Shown here: positions 1-9,586 of the stretch, piece after piece
Layout: every line of letters starts with the position of its first letter
Position numbering within the stretch: position 1 is the stretch's first letter
NCBI GenBank assembly: GCA_934204655.1
Contig: CAKPZJ010000004.1
Span: forward strand, 62,001-126,000
From: an uncultured Prevotella sp.
GTDB lineage: Bacteria; Bacteroidota; Bacteroidia; Bacteroidales; Bacteroidaceae
Reading direction: 5' to 3'
Length of the DNA: 64,000 bases
Notes under the pieces: generated by a model
Told to the model about the DNA's origin: nothing
What the model saw: the letters and a program-made list of their open reading frames with translations, nothing else
Database searches by the model: none
Program-made: the position numbers and the translations under genes

Positions 1-1390
1 TGTCGCCCAGTTTGTAACCCTGGTCATTAACCCACTGCAGCACGATGGGCTCCTGGCCCTCGACGCTGAAGTCGTCAATGCCCTCGAGAACGTCAGCTAA
101 CTCGCCCATCTGCTTGGCAGAGTACTCCTTCCAGCGTTTGCGCACGGTCTTGTCATCGTACTCAGTCGGGGGGAGGAAGAAAAATGAGCAGAGAGGCCAC
201 AGCTCCTTGACGAAGCTCACGCGGTCTTTCATAAGGCCCACTACAGTGCGTATGCGGTCCATGCTCTCGTCGACGCCGTTGTTAGCCACGATGGGGGCGA
301 ACAGGTCAGCAATCTCCTCGTTGCTCTTACGCAGAATATACTCGTGATTAAACCAGATACCCTTCTGATAGTCAAACTTGGCACCACTCTTGGAACACTT
401 GGTGATGTCAAAGGCTTTGACGAGTTCGTCCAGGCTGAAGAGTTCCTGCTCAGTACCGGGGTTCCAGCCCAAGAGAGCCAGGAAGTTGACCACAGCCTCG
501 GGGAAGTAACCACTCTCGCGGTAGCCGCTCGACACTTCGCCCGTCTTGGGGTCGTGCCACTCCAGCGGGAAGACAGGGAAACCTAAGCGGTCGCCGTCGC
601 GCTTGGACAGCTTGCCCTTGCCCTCGGGCTTCAAGAGCAGCGGCAGATGGGCAAAGCGTGGCATAGAGTCCTCCCAACCAAATGCGCGGTACAGCAGCAC
701 GTGCAGGGGGGCCGATGGCAGCCACTCCTCGCCGCGTATCACGTGGCTTATCTCCATCAGGTGGTCGTCCACGATGTTGGCCAGATGGTAGGTGGGCAGC
801 TCGTCGGCACTCTTGTAGAGCACCTTGTCGTCCAGGATGTCGCTCTTGATGACCACGTCGCCGCGTATCATGTCGTTTACATGTACCTCGATGCCCGGCT
901 CTATCTTGAAACGTACCACGTACTGCTCGCCGCTGTCTATCAGCTGGTGCCAGTCGGCCTCCGGCATCGTCAGCGAGTTGCGCATCATTAGCCGCGTCCG
1001 CGAATCGTACTGGAAGTTCTGTACTTCGGCGCGCTTGGCGTCCAGTTCCTCGGGCGTGTCGAACGCGTAGTAAGCCTTGCCGTTGTCGATGAGCTGCTGT
1101 ACATACTTCTTGTAGATGTCGCGGCGCTCGCTCTGACGGTAGGGGCCGTGAGAGCCACCGAAGCTCACTCCTTCGTCAAACTCGATGCCTAACCACTTGA
1201 ACGACTCGATGATGTATTCCTCAGCGCCGGGTACAAACCGGTGCGAGTCGGTGTCCTCTATGCGGAACACCATGTCTCCGCCATGCTGGCGGGCAAAGAG
1301 GTAGTTATAGAGGGCGGTTCGTACGCCGCCAATGTGTAACGGTCCGGTAGGACTGGGTGCAAACCGCACCCTGACTTTTCTTTCTGACAT
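1..1390 (-). CDS. gltX: Glutamyl-tRNA synthetase, 3' end cut by window edge
   Basis: Cytoplasmic class I aminoacyl-tRNA synthetase that charges tRNA-Glu. The minus-strand frame starts at 1390 with [20 protein letters not shown], which carries the family N-terminus and the HIGH-type motif (HIGG). About 250 residues in, a KLSKRDGDR segment (around 550-640) is the KMSKS-type ATP loop. About 463 residues are visible; the family is usually near 500, so only the anticodon-binding C-terminus is missing beyond base 1. The gene is divergent from the HD-domain gene at 1627. A TAATTTTG box on the minus strand at 1554-1547 would give a leader of about 150 nt. Identification is firm; the true 3' end is not seen. 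Confidence 0.95.
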   Translation of the reverse strand, partial: MSERKVRVRFAPSPTGPLHIGGVRTALYNYLFARQHGGDMVFRIEDTDSHRFVPGAEEYIIESFKWLGIEFDEGVSFGGSHGPYRQSERRDIYKKYVQQLIDNGKAYYAFDTPEELDAKRAEVQNFQYDSRTRLMMRNSLTMPEADWHQLIDSGEQYVVRFKIEPGIEVHVNDMIRGDVVIKSDILDDKVLYKSADELPTYHLANIVDDHLMEISHVIRGEEWLPSAPLHVLLYRAFGWEDSMPRFAHLPLLLKPEGKGKLSKRDGDRLGFPVFPLEWHDPKTGEVSSGYRESGYFPEAVVNFLALLGWNPGTEQELFSLDELVKAFDITKCSKSGAKFDYQKGIWFNHEYILRKSNEEIADLFAPIVANNGVDESMDRIRTVVGLMKDRVSFVKELWPLCSFFFLPPTEYDDKTVRKRWKEYSAKQMGELADVLEGIDDFSVEGQEPIVLQWVNDQGYKLGD

Positions 1391-1546
1391 TATTATATAT
1401 AGTCTTGTTGTTTCTGTATGTGGTTGGGGCCGTCAGGCCGATGGCTACCGTGGGTGGCGCCGTGGCTGCGGGTACCGGGCAGGATGTCGGCAGGCGCGTG
1501 GCCATAGTCGCGGGAAGACAGCGAAGGGCCCCGTAAGATTTTTTTG

Positions 1547-1596
1547 CAAAATTACTTGATTTTTTTGAGTATTGCCCATTATTTTTCGTATTTTCG
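1547..1596. promoter_or_regulatory. Divergent promoter region between gltX and the HD-domain gene
   Basis: On the minus strand TAATTTTG at 1554-1547 matches the Bacteroidetes -7 consensus TAnnTTTG and points at gltX. On the plus strand TTTG at 1564-1567 and TATTTTCG at 1589-1596, 21 nt apart, approximate the -33/-7 pair and point at the gene starting at 1627. Inferred from consensus only. Confidence 0.45.
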
Positions 1597-1626
1597 CAAA
1601 ATAATAGCAATACAGACTAAGCATTT

Positions 1627-3672
1627 ATGAGATTTCATACCGCAAACCGCCGCTTCAACCGGGTGCTTACCCGCCTGCTGCTCGTCGTTGTCAGTACCTC
1701 CGTCATCGTCTGGTTCCTGCCCCACAACGAGAGTCAGCGCTTCCGCTACGATATAGGCAAGCCCTGGATGTACGGCTCGTTCATCGCCAAGTTTGATTTC
1801 CCTATCTACAAGACTGATGAGGCCATCAAGGAGGAGCAAGACTCGCTGATGCGCACCTTCCAGCCCTATTACCGTTACGACTCACGGGTAGAGCAGCGCC
1901 AGTTGCTGTTGCTGCAGGAGAGCTTGCGGTCGGACGACCACGAGGTGCCACGCGACCTGATGCCCGTCATCGTAAACAGGCTGCACAGGCTGTACATGGC
2001 CGGTATCATGAACACCGCCCAGTATCGCGACTTTGCCCGCGATTCTACCAGTACCATCCGCATAGTCAACGGAAAGGAGGCCCAGAGTCTGCCGGTCAAC
2101 TTGGTGTACTCTACCATGAGTGCCTACGAGCAGCTGTTCATGGACGACCGCCTGGCAGCCCAGCGCAGCGTGCTGCAGAAGTGCAACCTGAACGAGTTCA
2201 TAGAGCCCAACCTGATATATGATAAGGACAGGAGCCAGACCGAGCTCAACGACCTGCTCAGCGGTATCTCGCCAGCCAGCGGCATGGTGCTGGCTGGGCA
2301 GAAGATAATAGACCGTGGTGAAATCATCAACGACTACGACTACAGGGTGCTCTCCTCGCTTGAGCGAGAGATGCAGAGGCGCAGCTCGACCCCCTCTGAA
2401 ATCACCTCGACCGTCGTGGGCCAGATACTCTTCGTCACTATCCTCATAGGGCTGTTCTCCATGTACTTAGCGCTGTTTCGCAAGGACTACTTTGCCAAAC
2501 CGCGCAACATACTGATGCTCTATGTCATGGTAACGCTGTTTCCCGTGCTCGTATCGCTGCAGGTGTCGCACAACCTGTTCAGCGTGTACATCCTGCCGCT
2601 GGTCATGGTGCCCATATTCGTACGTGTGTTCCTCGACTCGCGTACCGCCTTTGCCACCCATGTCGTCATGGTCATCATCTGTGCCGCCGCGGTCAAGTAC
2701 CAGTACGAGTTTATCATCGTGCAGATAGTGGGCGGCATGGTGGCCATCTACTCCCTGCGCGAACTGGCCCGCCGGGCGCAGGTATTCAAGACGGCCATTC
2801 TCGTAACGGTGTCGAGCTGCGCCATATACCTGGCCCTGCAGCTTATGCAGGACAACGATATAACCAAGTTGGATGCCAGCATGTACTACTACTTCGTAGT
2901 TAACGGCGTGTTCCTGCTCCTGGCTTATCCGCTAATGTACCTTATCGAGAAGACGTTCGGCTTTACATCCGACGTGACCCTCATCGAGCTGTCGGACACC
3001 AACAAGGGACTGCTGCGGAGGCTGAGCGAGGTGGCCCCGGGCACCTTCCAGCACTCCATCACCGTGGCCAACTTAGCCGCCGAGATAGCCAACAAGATAG
3101 GGGCCAACAGCCTGCTCGTGCGAACGGGTGCCCTGTATCACGACATAGGCAAGATGGCCGACCCAGTATTCTTTACCGAGAACCAGGCCGGCGTTAACCC
3201 GCACAATGAAATCTCCTGCAAGGAGAGTGCCCGCATTATCATCAACCACGTGGCCATGGGTGTCAAGGAGGCCGAGAAGGCCGACCTGCCTGTGTTCATC
3301 AAGAACTTTATACTGACCCACCACGGACTGGGAATAACCAAGTACTTCTACATCAAGTACAAGAACGAGCACCCGGACGAGACGGTAGACATAGCAGACT
3401 TCATGTACCCCGGCCCCAACCCCTTTACGCGCGAGCAGGCCATCCTGATGATGGCCGACACGGTCGAGGCGGCCTCGCGGTCGCTCACCGAGTACACCGA
3501 GGAGAGCATCATCAGCCTGGTCAATAAGCTTATAGACCAGCAGGTGGCCGATGGCTTCTTCAAGGAGTGCCCCATCACTTTCCGCGACATCGCCCAGGCC
3601 AAGTTGGTACTCATAGAGCGCCTCAAGGCCATCTACCACACCCGTATCCAGTATCCCGAGCTGAAGAAGTAA
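1627..3672 (+). CDS. 7TM-HD family membrane phosphodiesterase (PgpH-like, probable c-di-AMP hydrolase)
   Basis: A 681-residue inner-membrane protein. One N-terminal helix (about residues 17-35) leads into a roughly 225-residue extracytoplasmic region, then a block of seven hydrophobic segments (about 263-445) and a cytoplasmic HD domain. The HD signature is clear: FQHS with H476, then YHDIGKM with H505-D506, and later HHG and D residues as expected for a bimetal HD phosphohydrolase. This order (7TMR-HDED, 7TMR-HD, HD) matches PgpH, which hydrolyses cyclic di-AMP in Firmicutes; in Bacteroidetes the substrate is inferred. It is transcribed away from gltX. The A-rich tract after the stop (AAAAAGGTAAAAGAATAAAAAGGTAAAAG, split here as two near-direct repeats) has no clear terminator. 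Confidence 0.85.
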   Translation: MRFHTANRRFNRVLTRLLLVVVSTSVIVWFLPHNESQRFRYDIGKPWMYGSFIAKFDFPIYKTDEAIKEEQDSLMRTFQPYYRYDSRVEQRQLLLLQESLRSDDHEVPRDLMPVIVNRLHRLYMAGIMNTAQYRDFARDSTSTIRIVNGKEAQSLPVNLVYSTMSAYEQLFMDDRLAAQRSVLQKCNLNEFIEPNLIYDKDRSQTELNDLLSGISPASGMVLAGQKIIDRGEIINDYDYRVLSSLEREMQRRSSTPSEITSTVVGQILFVTILIGLFSMYLALFRKDYFAKPRNILMLYVMVTLFPVLVSLQVSHNLFSVYILPLVMVPIFVRVFLDSRTAFATHVVMVIICAAAVKYQYEFIIVQIVGGMVAIYSLRELARRAQVFKTAILVTVSSCAIYLALQLMQDNDITKLDASMYYYFVVNGVFLLLAYPLMYLIEKTFGFTSDVTLIELSDTNKGLLRRLSEVAPGTFQHSITVANLAAEIANKIGANSLLVRTGALYHDIGKMADPVFFTENQAGVNPHNEISCKESARIIINHVAMGVKEAEKADLPVFIKNFILTHHGLGITKYFYIKYKNEHPDETVDIADFMYPGPNPFTREQAILMMADTVEAASRSLTEYTEESIISLVNKLIDQQVADGFFKECPITFRDIAQAKLVLIERLKAIYHTRIQYPELKK

Positions 3673-3799
3673 GGGGCGCGGAAAGTAAAAAGGTAAAAGA
3701 ATAAAAAGGTAAAAGAGTAACAAGAGCCGCCCCGAGTGAGCTATGGGTGACGATAGGATTACAGGGGGCATGGCCACAATGACCGCAGACAAGTCCATG

Positions 3800-4095
3800 T
3801 GGCCAACGCGCGTTGAAAGCGCAGCAGTATAAAGCCTGGGGCAACGCCCCAGGTACATAATCACTGAACTATTGTCGCGCTATAAGCGCAAAAGTAGCCG
3901 TAGGCGTTACATTAGGGAACAATACCAATACCACCATTATGCAAACGAGTGTCACATCGGGTATGGTGGTTACCCCCGTGCTTTTGACGCTTCGCTACTT
4001 TTGCGCCTACAGCGCGCATTGCTTATGTGGGGGCTATACCTGGGGCGTTGCCCCAGGCTTTATACTGCTGCGCTTGCAGCGCGCGCTGGCTGCGG
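3800..4095. repeat. MITE-like composite palindromic repeat, copy 1
   Basis: Two inverted copies of a GC-rich unit flank a central segment. The left unit (3806-3862) holds GCGCAGCAGTATAAAGCC and the hairpin CCTGGGGCAACGCCCCAGG; the right unit (4004-4095) is its inverse. Inside them GCGCAAAAGTAGC (about 3887) and GCTACTTTTGCGC (about 3992) pair, around a middle beginning AGGGAACAAT. The same architecture and middle recur at 25125-25490, and a single unit at 60660-60725. No coding content is believable here. The rest of 3673-4378 shows nothing beyond this and the next repeat. Confidence 0.75.
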
Positions 4096-4149
4096 GGGCA
4101 TCCTCACCACATCCGAAGTTCCCGCAAATATTCCAGCGGGCATCGCGAG

Positions 4150-4235
4150 AAAAGAAAAGATCAAACTTTGGACTTCTAAAGACGGCTCCCAGCTCGCTAA
4201 AGACGGCTCCGGGACACGTGGAGGTCGGTCTCCGT
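4150..4235. repeat. AAAGACGGCTCC-type intergenic repeat, copy 1
   Basis: Contains the tandem pair TAAAGACGGCTCC, 21 bp apart, followed by a GAGGTCGGTCTC arm. The left arm is degenerate compared with the copies near 33995 and 45996, where the ends form a perfect 15-bp inverted repeat. Orientation is the same as those copies and opposite to those at 25612 and 60505. Confidence 0.75.
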
Positions 4236-4378
4236 GATTGTGGTGATACTTGTAGATCTCATGGAGAGGTTCTCTGTTCTCTAACTTTTTGCCTTCCCCC
4301 CTTTCCCCCTATTTCCTTTTCAAGCAGAGATGGCACCCCTAACCGTGGCCATTATGGCGGCTGAGGCCCTAATAAGGG

Positions 4379-4505
4379 TTATAAATATGGAAATACTGAA
4401 AAACTAAACCGCTTGGTCATCAGTACTTATTGCTGCGTCTCTTGTCATATTACCCGCATCCTATACAAAATTACCCATCTCCGCGGGCGGAAAAGTGTAT
4501 ATTTG
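4379..4505 (+). promoter_or_regulatory. PUL-type promoter A with conserved upstream blocks
   Basis: TTATAAA at 4379, ATCAGTA at 4419 (offset 40), CATATTA at 4446 (offset 67) and a TATATTTG -7 box at 4498-4505 (offset 119). The same spacing is found before the genes at 10828, 26168 and 46519. There is no recognisable -33 TTTG, as expected for an activator-dependent promoter. The sequence after the box (AGCGTCAATTTG) is identical in promoter B. The leader to the SusC start is about 55 nt. Confidence 0.6.
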
Positions 4506-4564
4506 TAGCGTCAATTTGACCATTGTACTAACAAAACTAAACGATTAACGCAAATCTTAACAAG

Positions 4565-7500
4565 ATGGTGAAACGATTTATTAAAACAAACAAGGTGGGA
4601 AGCCTTTCGGCCATGCTCCTGATGATGCTGCCTATGCAACCCGTGTGGGCAGGTACGTCATTGCCGAACGCCCCAACTCTATTGGGGGAGGTAACCCGTA
4701 GTCAACAAGCCAACACGCAGAAGTGTGGCGGAGTAATTAAGGATGCCACAGGCGAGCCCATCATCGGTGCCACCGTGCGCAAGCCCGGGACGACCGTGGC
4801 CGCGCTCACAGACATAGACGGACACTTTACGATAGACGTTCCCGAAGGCACCATGCTGTCAGTGTCGTACATAGGGTACAAGGACCAGACCGTGCGCGCC
4901 GCCCGCAATATGACGGTGACGCTCCAGCCCGATGTGGCCAACCTCAACGAGGTGGTGGTAGTGGGCTATGGCGTGCAGAAGCGCGCCTCGGTAACCGGTT
5001 CGGTGGCCTCGGTACAGGCCAAGGACCTGGTTACGGTCAAGTCGGCCAATGTTACCAACGCCCTGGCCGGTAAGCTGCCTGGTCTGCGCGCCGTGCAGCG
5101 TAGCGGAGCCCCTGGCGACGACGGTGCCAGCATCGACGTGCGCGGTTTCGGTAGCGCCCTGGTCATCGTCGACGGAGTTCAGCGCGACTTCTCGCAGATA
5201 GACCCCAACGACATCGAGTCTGTCAGTATCCTGAAGGATGCCTCGGCAGCCGTATATGGTTTCAAGGGTGCCAACGGTGTCATCCTGGTCAAGACCAAGG
5301 GCGGCGAGAAAGGCAAGGCCACCATTAACTATAATGGCTACTACGGCATACAGCAGATAACCCGTTACCCCCGCCTCTATAATGGTTACGAGTACGCCAG
5401 CCTGTACAACGAGGCCCAGCAGAATGTGAGCGTTACGCCTTCGTACTCGGCCGAAGAACTGGAGAACTTCCGTAACGGCATCGGTGTTACCGACTGGTAC
5501 AACGCCACCATCCGCAAGTCGTCGCCTATGACGTATCACAACCTGAGCGTATCGGGCGGCACCGACCGTATCAAGTACTACTTTGCTGCCGGCTTCCTCG
5601 GCCAGGAGGGTATCTACCGTTCGGGCGACTACAACTACCATCGCTACAACGTGCGCTCTAACATTACGGCCACCATCCGCGACGGCCTCAAGGTGGGCAT
5701 GCAGCTGAGCGGCCGTTTCGACAAGCGCGAGAAACCCTATGAGCCCGACCCCATTTCGCGTAGCATCCAGATGGCTCTCCCTGTGACCACTATCTATGCT
5801 AATAACAACGAGCGCTACTTTACCAACCCTGGCGACAAGGGCAACCCTGTCCAGATGTCGCAGATAGGCAACATCGGTTACAGTCGTCGTAACCGCCATG
5901 TGTTCAACGGTTCTGTCAATATCGACTGGGAGGTGCCATGGGTCAAGGGCCTCAGTGTCAAGGGTCTCTTCTCTTATGACTACACCAACGTGGGCAACAA
6001 GAACTGGTACAAGGAGTTCTACGAGTATGGCTACAACGCTACCTCTGACAGCTACAGCGTCTCGCGCTCGCACGTCATCTCTGAACTCACCAAGCAATCT
6101 AACGAGGACATCAAGACCAATGGTCAGATTTCTATCAACTACCACAACACCTTTGGCGAACACGATATTACCGGACTTCTCTTGTGGGAAGCCTACGACG
6201 ATAACGGCGACTGGTTCAAGGCTTACCGTCAGTTTGACGTGAGCGCTATCGACCAGATCAATGCCGGCAACACCACCAACATGGACAACGGTGGCACCGC
6301 CAACGAGCAGGCTCACGAGGGTCTGGTAGGCCGTATCAACTACGCCTACGCTAACAAGTACCTGGCCGAGTTCAGCTTCCGCTACGATGGTTCGTACAAG
6401 TTTGACCCGAGCAAGCGCTGGGGCTTCTTCCCCGCAGTATCGCTGGGCTGGCGTGTGTCGGAAGAGAAGTTCTTCAAGGACGCTCTGCCCATGTTCGACA
6501 ACCTCAAGATACGTGGGTCGTGGGGCATTATCGGCGACGAGAGCAGCTTGAGTGCTTTCCAGTACCTCAGTGGCTATACCTATCCGTCGGGCAGCTACGT
6601 GCTGGGTACCAATGGCTCGTCGCCAGGTGCCAGCGACCGTGGACTGGCCAACCGCAACCTTACCTGGTACAAGTCCAAGACTTTTAACATCGGTTTTGAG
6701 GGATCGGTCTACAATGGTCTGCTCAGCGTAGAGTTCGACTACTTCGTGCGTAAGCGCGAGGGCCTGTTGGCCAACCGACTGCTCAGCCTGCCAACCACGT
6801 TCGGTATCTCGCTGCCGCAGGAGAACCTGAACTCAGACAAGACTCAGGGATACGAGATAGTACTGGGCCACCACAACAAGGTCGGTAAGCTCACTTACGA
6901 CATCAAGGCCAACTTCAGTACCACACGTAACTACAACCGCTATGTGGAGCGTGCCGCCTCGGCCAACATGTACGACAACTGGCGCAACAACTCCAACGGC
7001 CGTGTCAAGAATATCCAGTGGGGCAAGGTGGCCATCGGCCAGTTCCAGAGCTACGAGGAAATCCTCAACTCGCCCATCCAGGACGGCAATGGTAACAAGT
7101 CGCTCCAGCCTGGTGACATCAAGTTTGAGGACTGGAACCACGACGGTATCATTAATGACAAGGACAACCAGCCCATCGGCCGCGGCGATACTCCTTTTAT
7201 GTATTACGGACTTAATATGTCGGCCAACTACAAGGACTTCGACATCACTGTCTTCTTCCAGGGTGCCGCCGGCCACTCCATATTCACCTCGGGCGACTTC
7301 GCGGCCCCCTTCATCCAGCAGGGACTGGGTAACGGTGTGTCTATCTGGCTCGACCGCTGGCACCGCGTAGACCCCTCGGACCCCTCAAGCGAGTGGATTC
7401 CCGGCAAGATGCCGTCGCTGCGTCCTACAGGCTTCTCGCTCAACGAGCAGACCTCTACCTGGAATAAGCAGAAGGGCGACTACCTGCGTCTGAAGACCCT

Positions 7501-7705
7501 TGAGATAGGTTACTCGCTGCCTAAGAAGCTGCTCAGTCATGTCGGCATACAGCGCCTGCGTGTCTATGTTAACGGTTTCAACCTCCTTACCTTCACCAGC
7601 CGTAAGGGTATGATGAAGTGGATGGATCCCGAGAACAGCAATGGCATGTTCAGGTACTACCCGCAGATGCGTACGTATAACTTTGGTGTCAACTTAACAT
7701 TCTAA
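4565..7705 (+). CDS. SusC/RagA-family TonB-dependent outer-membrane transporter
   Basis: A 1046-residue outer-membrane importer that works with the SusD-like partner encoded 14 nt downstream to take up oligosaccharides using TonB energy. A signal peptide (about residues 1-29) is followed by a carboxypeptidase-D-like domain with CGGVIKDATGEPIIGATV and DIDGHFTIDVP (about 53-125). The plug carries NEVVVVGYGVQKR, the SusC signature, and LKDASAAVYGFKGANGVILV; the rest is beta-barrel ending in YNFGVNLTF. First gene of a three-gene operon driven by promoter A. The glycan is not deducible from this protein alone; the neighbouring GH43, GH127 and GH115 enzymes suggest a glucuronic-acid- and arabinose-bearing plant polymer. 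Confidence 0.95.
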   Translation: MVKRFIKTNKVGSLSAMLLMMLPMQPVWAGTSLPNAPTLLGEVTRSQQANTQKCGGVIKDATGEPIIGATVRKPGTTVAALTDIDGHFTIDVPEGTMLSVSYIGYKDQTVRAARNMTVTLQPDVANLNEVVVVGYGVQKRASVTGSVASVQAKDLVTVKSANVTNALAGKLPGLRAVQRSGAPGDDGASIDVRGFGSALVIVDGVQRDFSQIDPNDIESVSILKDASAAVYGFKGANGVILVKTKGGEKGKATINYNGYYGIQQITRYPRLYNGYEYASLYNEAQQNVSVTPSYSAEELENFRNGIGVTDWYNATIRKSSPMTYHNLSVSGGTDRIKYYFAAGFLGQEGIYRSGDYNYHRYNVRSNITATIRDGLKVGMQLSGRFDKREKPYEPDPISRSIQMALPVTTIYANNNERYFTNPGDKGNPVQMSQIGNIGYSRRNRHVFNGSVNIDWEVPWVKGLSVKGLFSYDYTNVGNKNWYKEFYEYGYNATSDSYSVSRSHVISELTKQSNEDIKTNGQISINYHNTFGEHDITGLLLWEAYDDNGDWFKAYRQFDVSAIDQINAGNTTNMDNGGTANEQAHEGLVGRINYAYANKYLAEFSFRYDGSYKFDPSKRWGFFPAVSLGWRVSEEKFFKDALPMFDNLKIRGSWGIIGDESSLSAFQYLSGYTYPSGSYVLGTNGSSPGASDRGLANRNLTWYKSKTFNIGFEGSVYNGLLSVEFDYFVRKREGLLANRLLSLPTTFGISLPQENLNSDKTQGYEIVLGHHNKVGKLTYDIKANFSTTRNYNRYVERAASANMYDNWRNNSNGRVKNIQWGKVAIGQFQSYEEILNSPIQDGNGNKSLQPGDIKFEDWNHDGIINDKDNQPIGRGDTPFMYYGLNMSANYKDFDITVFFQGAAGHSIFTSGDFAAPFIQQGLGNGVSIWLDRWHRVDPSDPSSEWIPGKMPSLRPTGFSLNEQTSTWNKQKGDYLRLKTLEIGYSLPKKLLSHVGIQRLRVYVNGFNLLTFTSRKGMMKWMDPENSNGMFRYYPQMRTYNFGVNLTF

Positions 7706-7719
7706 AAACGGTAGATAAA

Positions 7720-9570
7720 ATGAAAAAGAATATAGTAAAAGTATTAGGACTCGGTCTGCTGGTGTCAGGTATGGCGTCATGCTCGGGCTATCTGGACCGA
7801 AACAACTACGATACGATAACGCCAGACAAGGTGTGGCAGGAGAACAAGCTGATAAACGCCGTGCTGGTAAACCTGTACTCGTCGCTCAAGCTCGAGGACT
7901 TCAATTACTGGTACAACGAGGCATGGCGTCTGCAGAACCCATCGTCGATGTCCGACGAGGCACAGGGCTCCTTCCAGAAGGCCCCGGCCTTTGACAACGG
8001 CAACGCCACCTACACCTATCAGGACGAGCTGTTCGCCATAACCTTTGCCGACCGCTATAAGGCCATCCGTAACTGCAACAGTTTCCTGGAGCAGTTAGAG
8101 ACAGCTACCACGCTCGATGATGCGCAGAAGAAGGCCCTCGTGGCCGAGGTGAGGTTCCTCCGCGCGTTCGACTACTTTACCCTCGTTAAGCGCTATGGCG
8201 GTGTGCCCCTGATTACCAATAGTCAGGCCTACGACCCGAGCCACCCCGAGACCCTCCAGGTACCCCGCAACAAGGAGGTCGAAATCTACGACTACATTGT
8301 TAACGAGTGCCGCGCGGCTGCCACCGACCTGCCCGTTAAGCGCGACGATGCCAATAAGTACCGCGCTACCCAGGGCGCTGCCCTGGCCCTGCTCTCGCGT
8401 GCAGCTCTCTATGCCGGCTCTATCGCCAAGTATGGCGAGGTGCAGCTCGATGGCCTGGTGGGTATTCCCGCTTCTGACGCGCAGCGCTTCTTCCAGCTCT
8501 CATACGATGCTTCTAAGGAAATCATCGACAGCCACGCCTACTCGCTCTACCAGGGCAACAGTAACAAGAGCCAGAACTTCTGCGACCTGTTTACCAAGAC
8601 CGTTAATGGCAACAATGGCGAGTACATCTTCCAGAAACAGTTTGACGTGGCCGCCAATAAGGGTCACGACTGGGACAAACGCAACGCTCCCTTCTCGTAC
8701 CGTGGTGGCGGCTGGGGCTGTGGTATCGCCCCCACGCTCGAACTGGTCGAGGCGTTCGAGTATGTTGATGGCAGCAAGGGTACTCTCAAGCTCACCGACG
8801 ACGAGGGCAATCCCGTGCGTCTGAGCGACCCCATGGAGCTGTTCAAAGACAAGGATCCCCGTCTGCTGGCTTCTATCTATCTGCCTGGTTCACCCTGCAT
8901 GGGTTCTAACATGGAGTGGTACCGCGGTGTCATCGCCCCCGACGGCACTAAGTACCAGGCCACCAGTCAGCCCAGCGGCTCCAACTCGGTTGTCATCAAT
9001 GGCACCACCTACAAGACATCTGGTAAGGATGGCGGTGCTGATGCCGGCGATGCCTCTAAGACCGGTTTCTATCAGAAGAAGTTCTTCGACGAGACCATCT
9101 CTGACCTCAACATGGGTAAGTCTGAGACCCCGTGGCCTGTGTTCCGTCTGGGCGAGATTTATCTGAACCTCGCCGAGGCTGCCTACGAACTGGGCAACGG
9201 TAGCGATGCCCTCTCGGCTGTCAACGAGGTACGCAAGCGTGCCGGCATAGCCCCCTTAGGCACCATCGACATGGACAAGATACGCCATGAGCGCCGTGTA
9301 GAGTTGGCTTTCGAGGGCCATCGCTTCTGGGACCTCAAGCGCTGGCGTCTGGCCGACAAGGATGTTTCCGAAGGCGGTCTCAATGGTTTCCGCGGCTCTG
9401 CCCTCTATCCCTGGTACAATGTCAGCGACGGCAAGTACACCTTCGAGCGCGGCACTAACACGCCCAAGCAGGTACGTGTGTTCCTCCAGCGCAACTATTA
9501 CCTGAAAATTAACGCCAGCGATATGAATTCCAACAAGCTCTTGGTTCAGAATCCTGGTTATACTAACTAA
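7720..9570 (+). CDS. SusD/RagB-family surface glycan-binding lipoprotein
   Basis: A 616-residue lid protein of the SusCD complex on the cell surface. The N-terminus has a lipoprotein signal with lipobox SGMASC (Cys at residue 21) and the typical GYLDRNNYDTITPDKVW opening. Mid-protein helices (RFLRAFDYFTLVKRYGGVPL) and the C-terminal VRKRAGI … RRVELAFEGHRFWDLKRW block are diagnostic of SusD/RagB. It lies 14 nt after its SusC and 16 nt before a DUF3823 gene, consistent with one transcript. Ligand specificity cannot be read from the sequence. Confidence 0.95.
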   Translation: MKKNIVKVLGLGLLVSGMASCSGYLDRNNYDTITPDKVWQENKLINAVLVNLYSSLKLEDFNYWYNEAWRLQNPSSMSDEAQGSFQKAPAFDNGNATYTYQDELFAITFADRYKAIRNCNSFLEQLETATTLDDAQKKALVAEVRFLRAFDYFTLVKRYGGVPLITNSQAYDPSHPETLQVPRNKEVEIYDYIVNECRAAATDLPVKRDDANKYRATQGAALALLSRAALYAGSIAKYGEVQLDGLVGIPASDAQRFFQLSYDASKEIIDSHAYSLYQGNSNKSQNFCDLFTKTVNGNNGEYIFQKQFDVAANKGHDWDKRNAPFSYRGGGWGCGIAPTLELVEAFEYVDGSKGTLKLTDDEGNPVRLSDPMELFKDKDPRLLASIYLPGSPCMGSNMEWYRGVIAPDGTKYQATSQPSGSNSVVINGTTYKTSGKDGGADAGDASKTGFYQKKFFDETISDLNMGKSETPWPVFRLGEIYLNLAEAAYELGNGSDALSAVNEVRKRAGIAPLGTIDMDKIRHERRVELAFEGHRFWDLKRWRLADKDVSEGGLNGFRGSALYPWYNVSDGKYTFERGTNTPKQVRVFLQRNYYLKINASDMNSNKLLVQNPGYTN

Positions 9571-9586
9571 TAATATAATGTAGACT

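Noticed and set aside
3872-4364. Short frames between the HD gene and SusC
   Set aside because: They are translations of the palindromic repeats (peptides like LGRCPRLYTAAL recur at every repeat copy).
4859-6316. 485-codon open frame antisense to the first SusC gene
   Set aside because: It is a Val/Leu/Gly-rich mirror of a certain SusC coding region, with no family resemblance or promoter. GC-rich coding DNA often leaves the opposite strand open.
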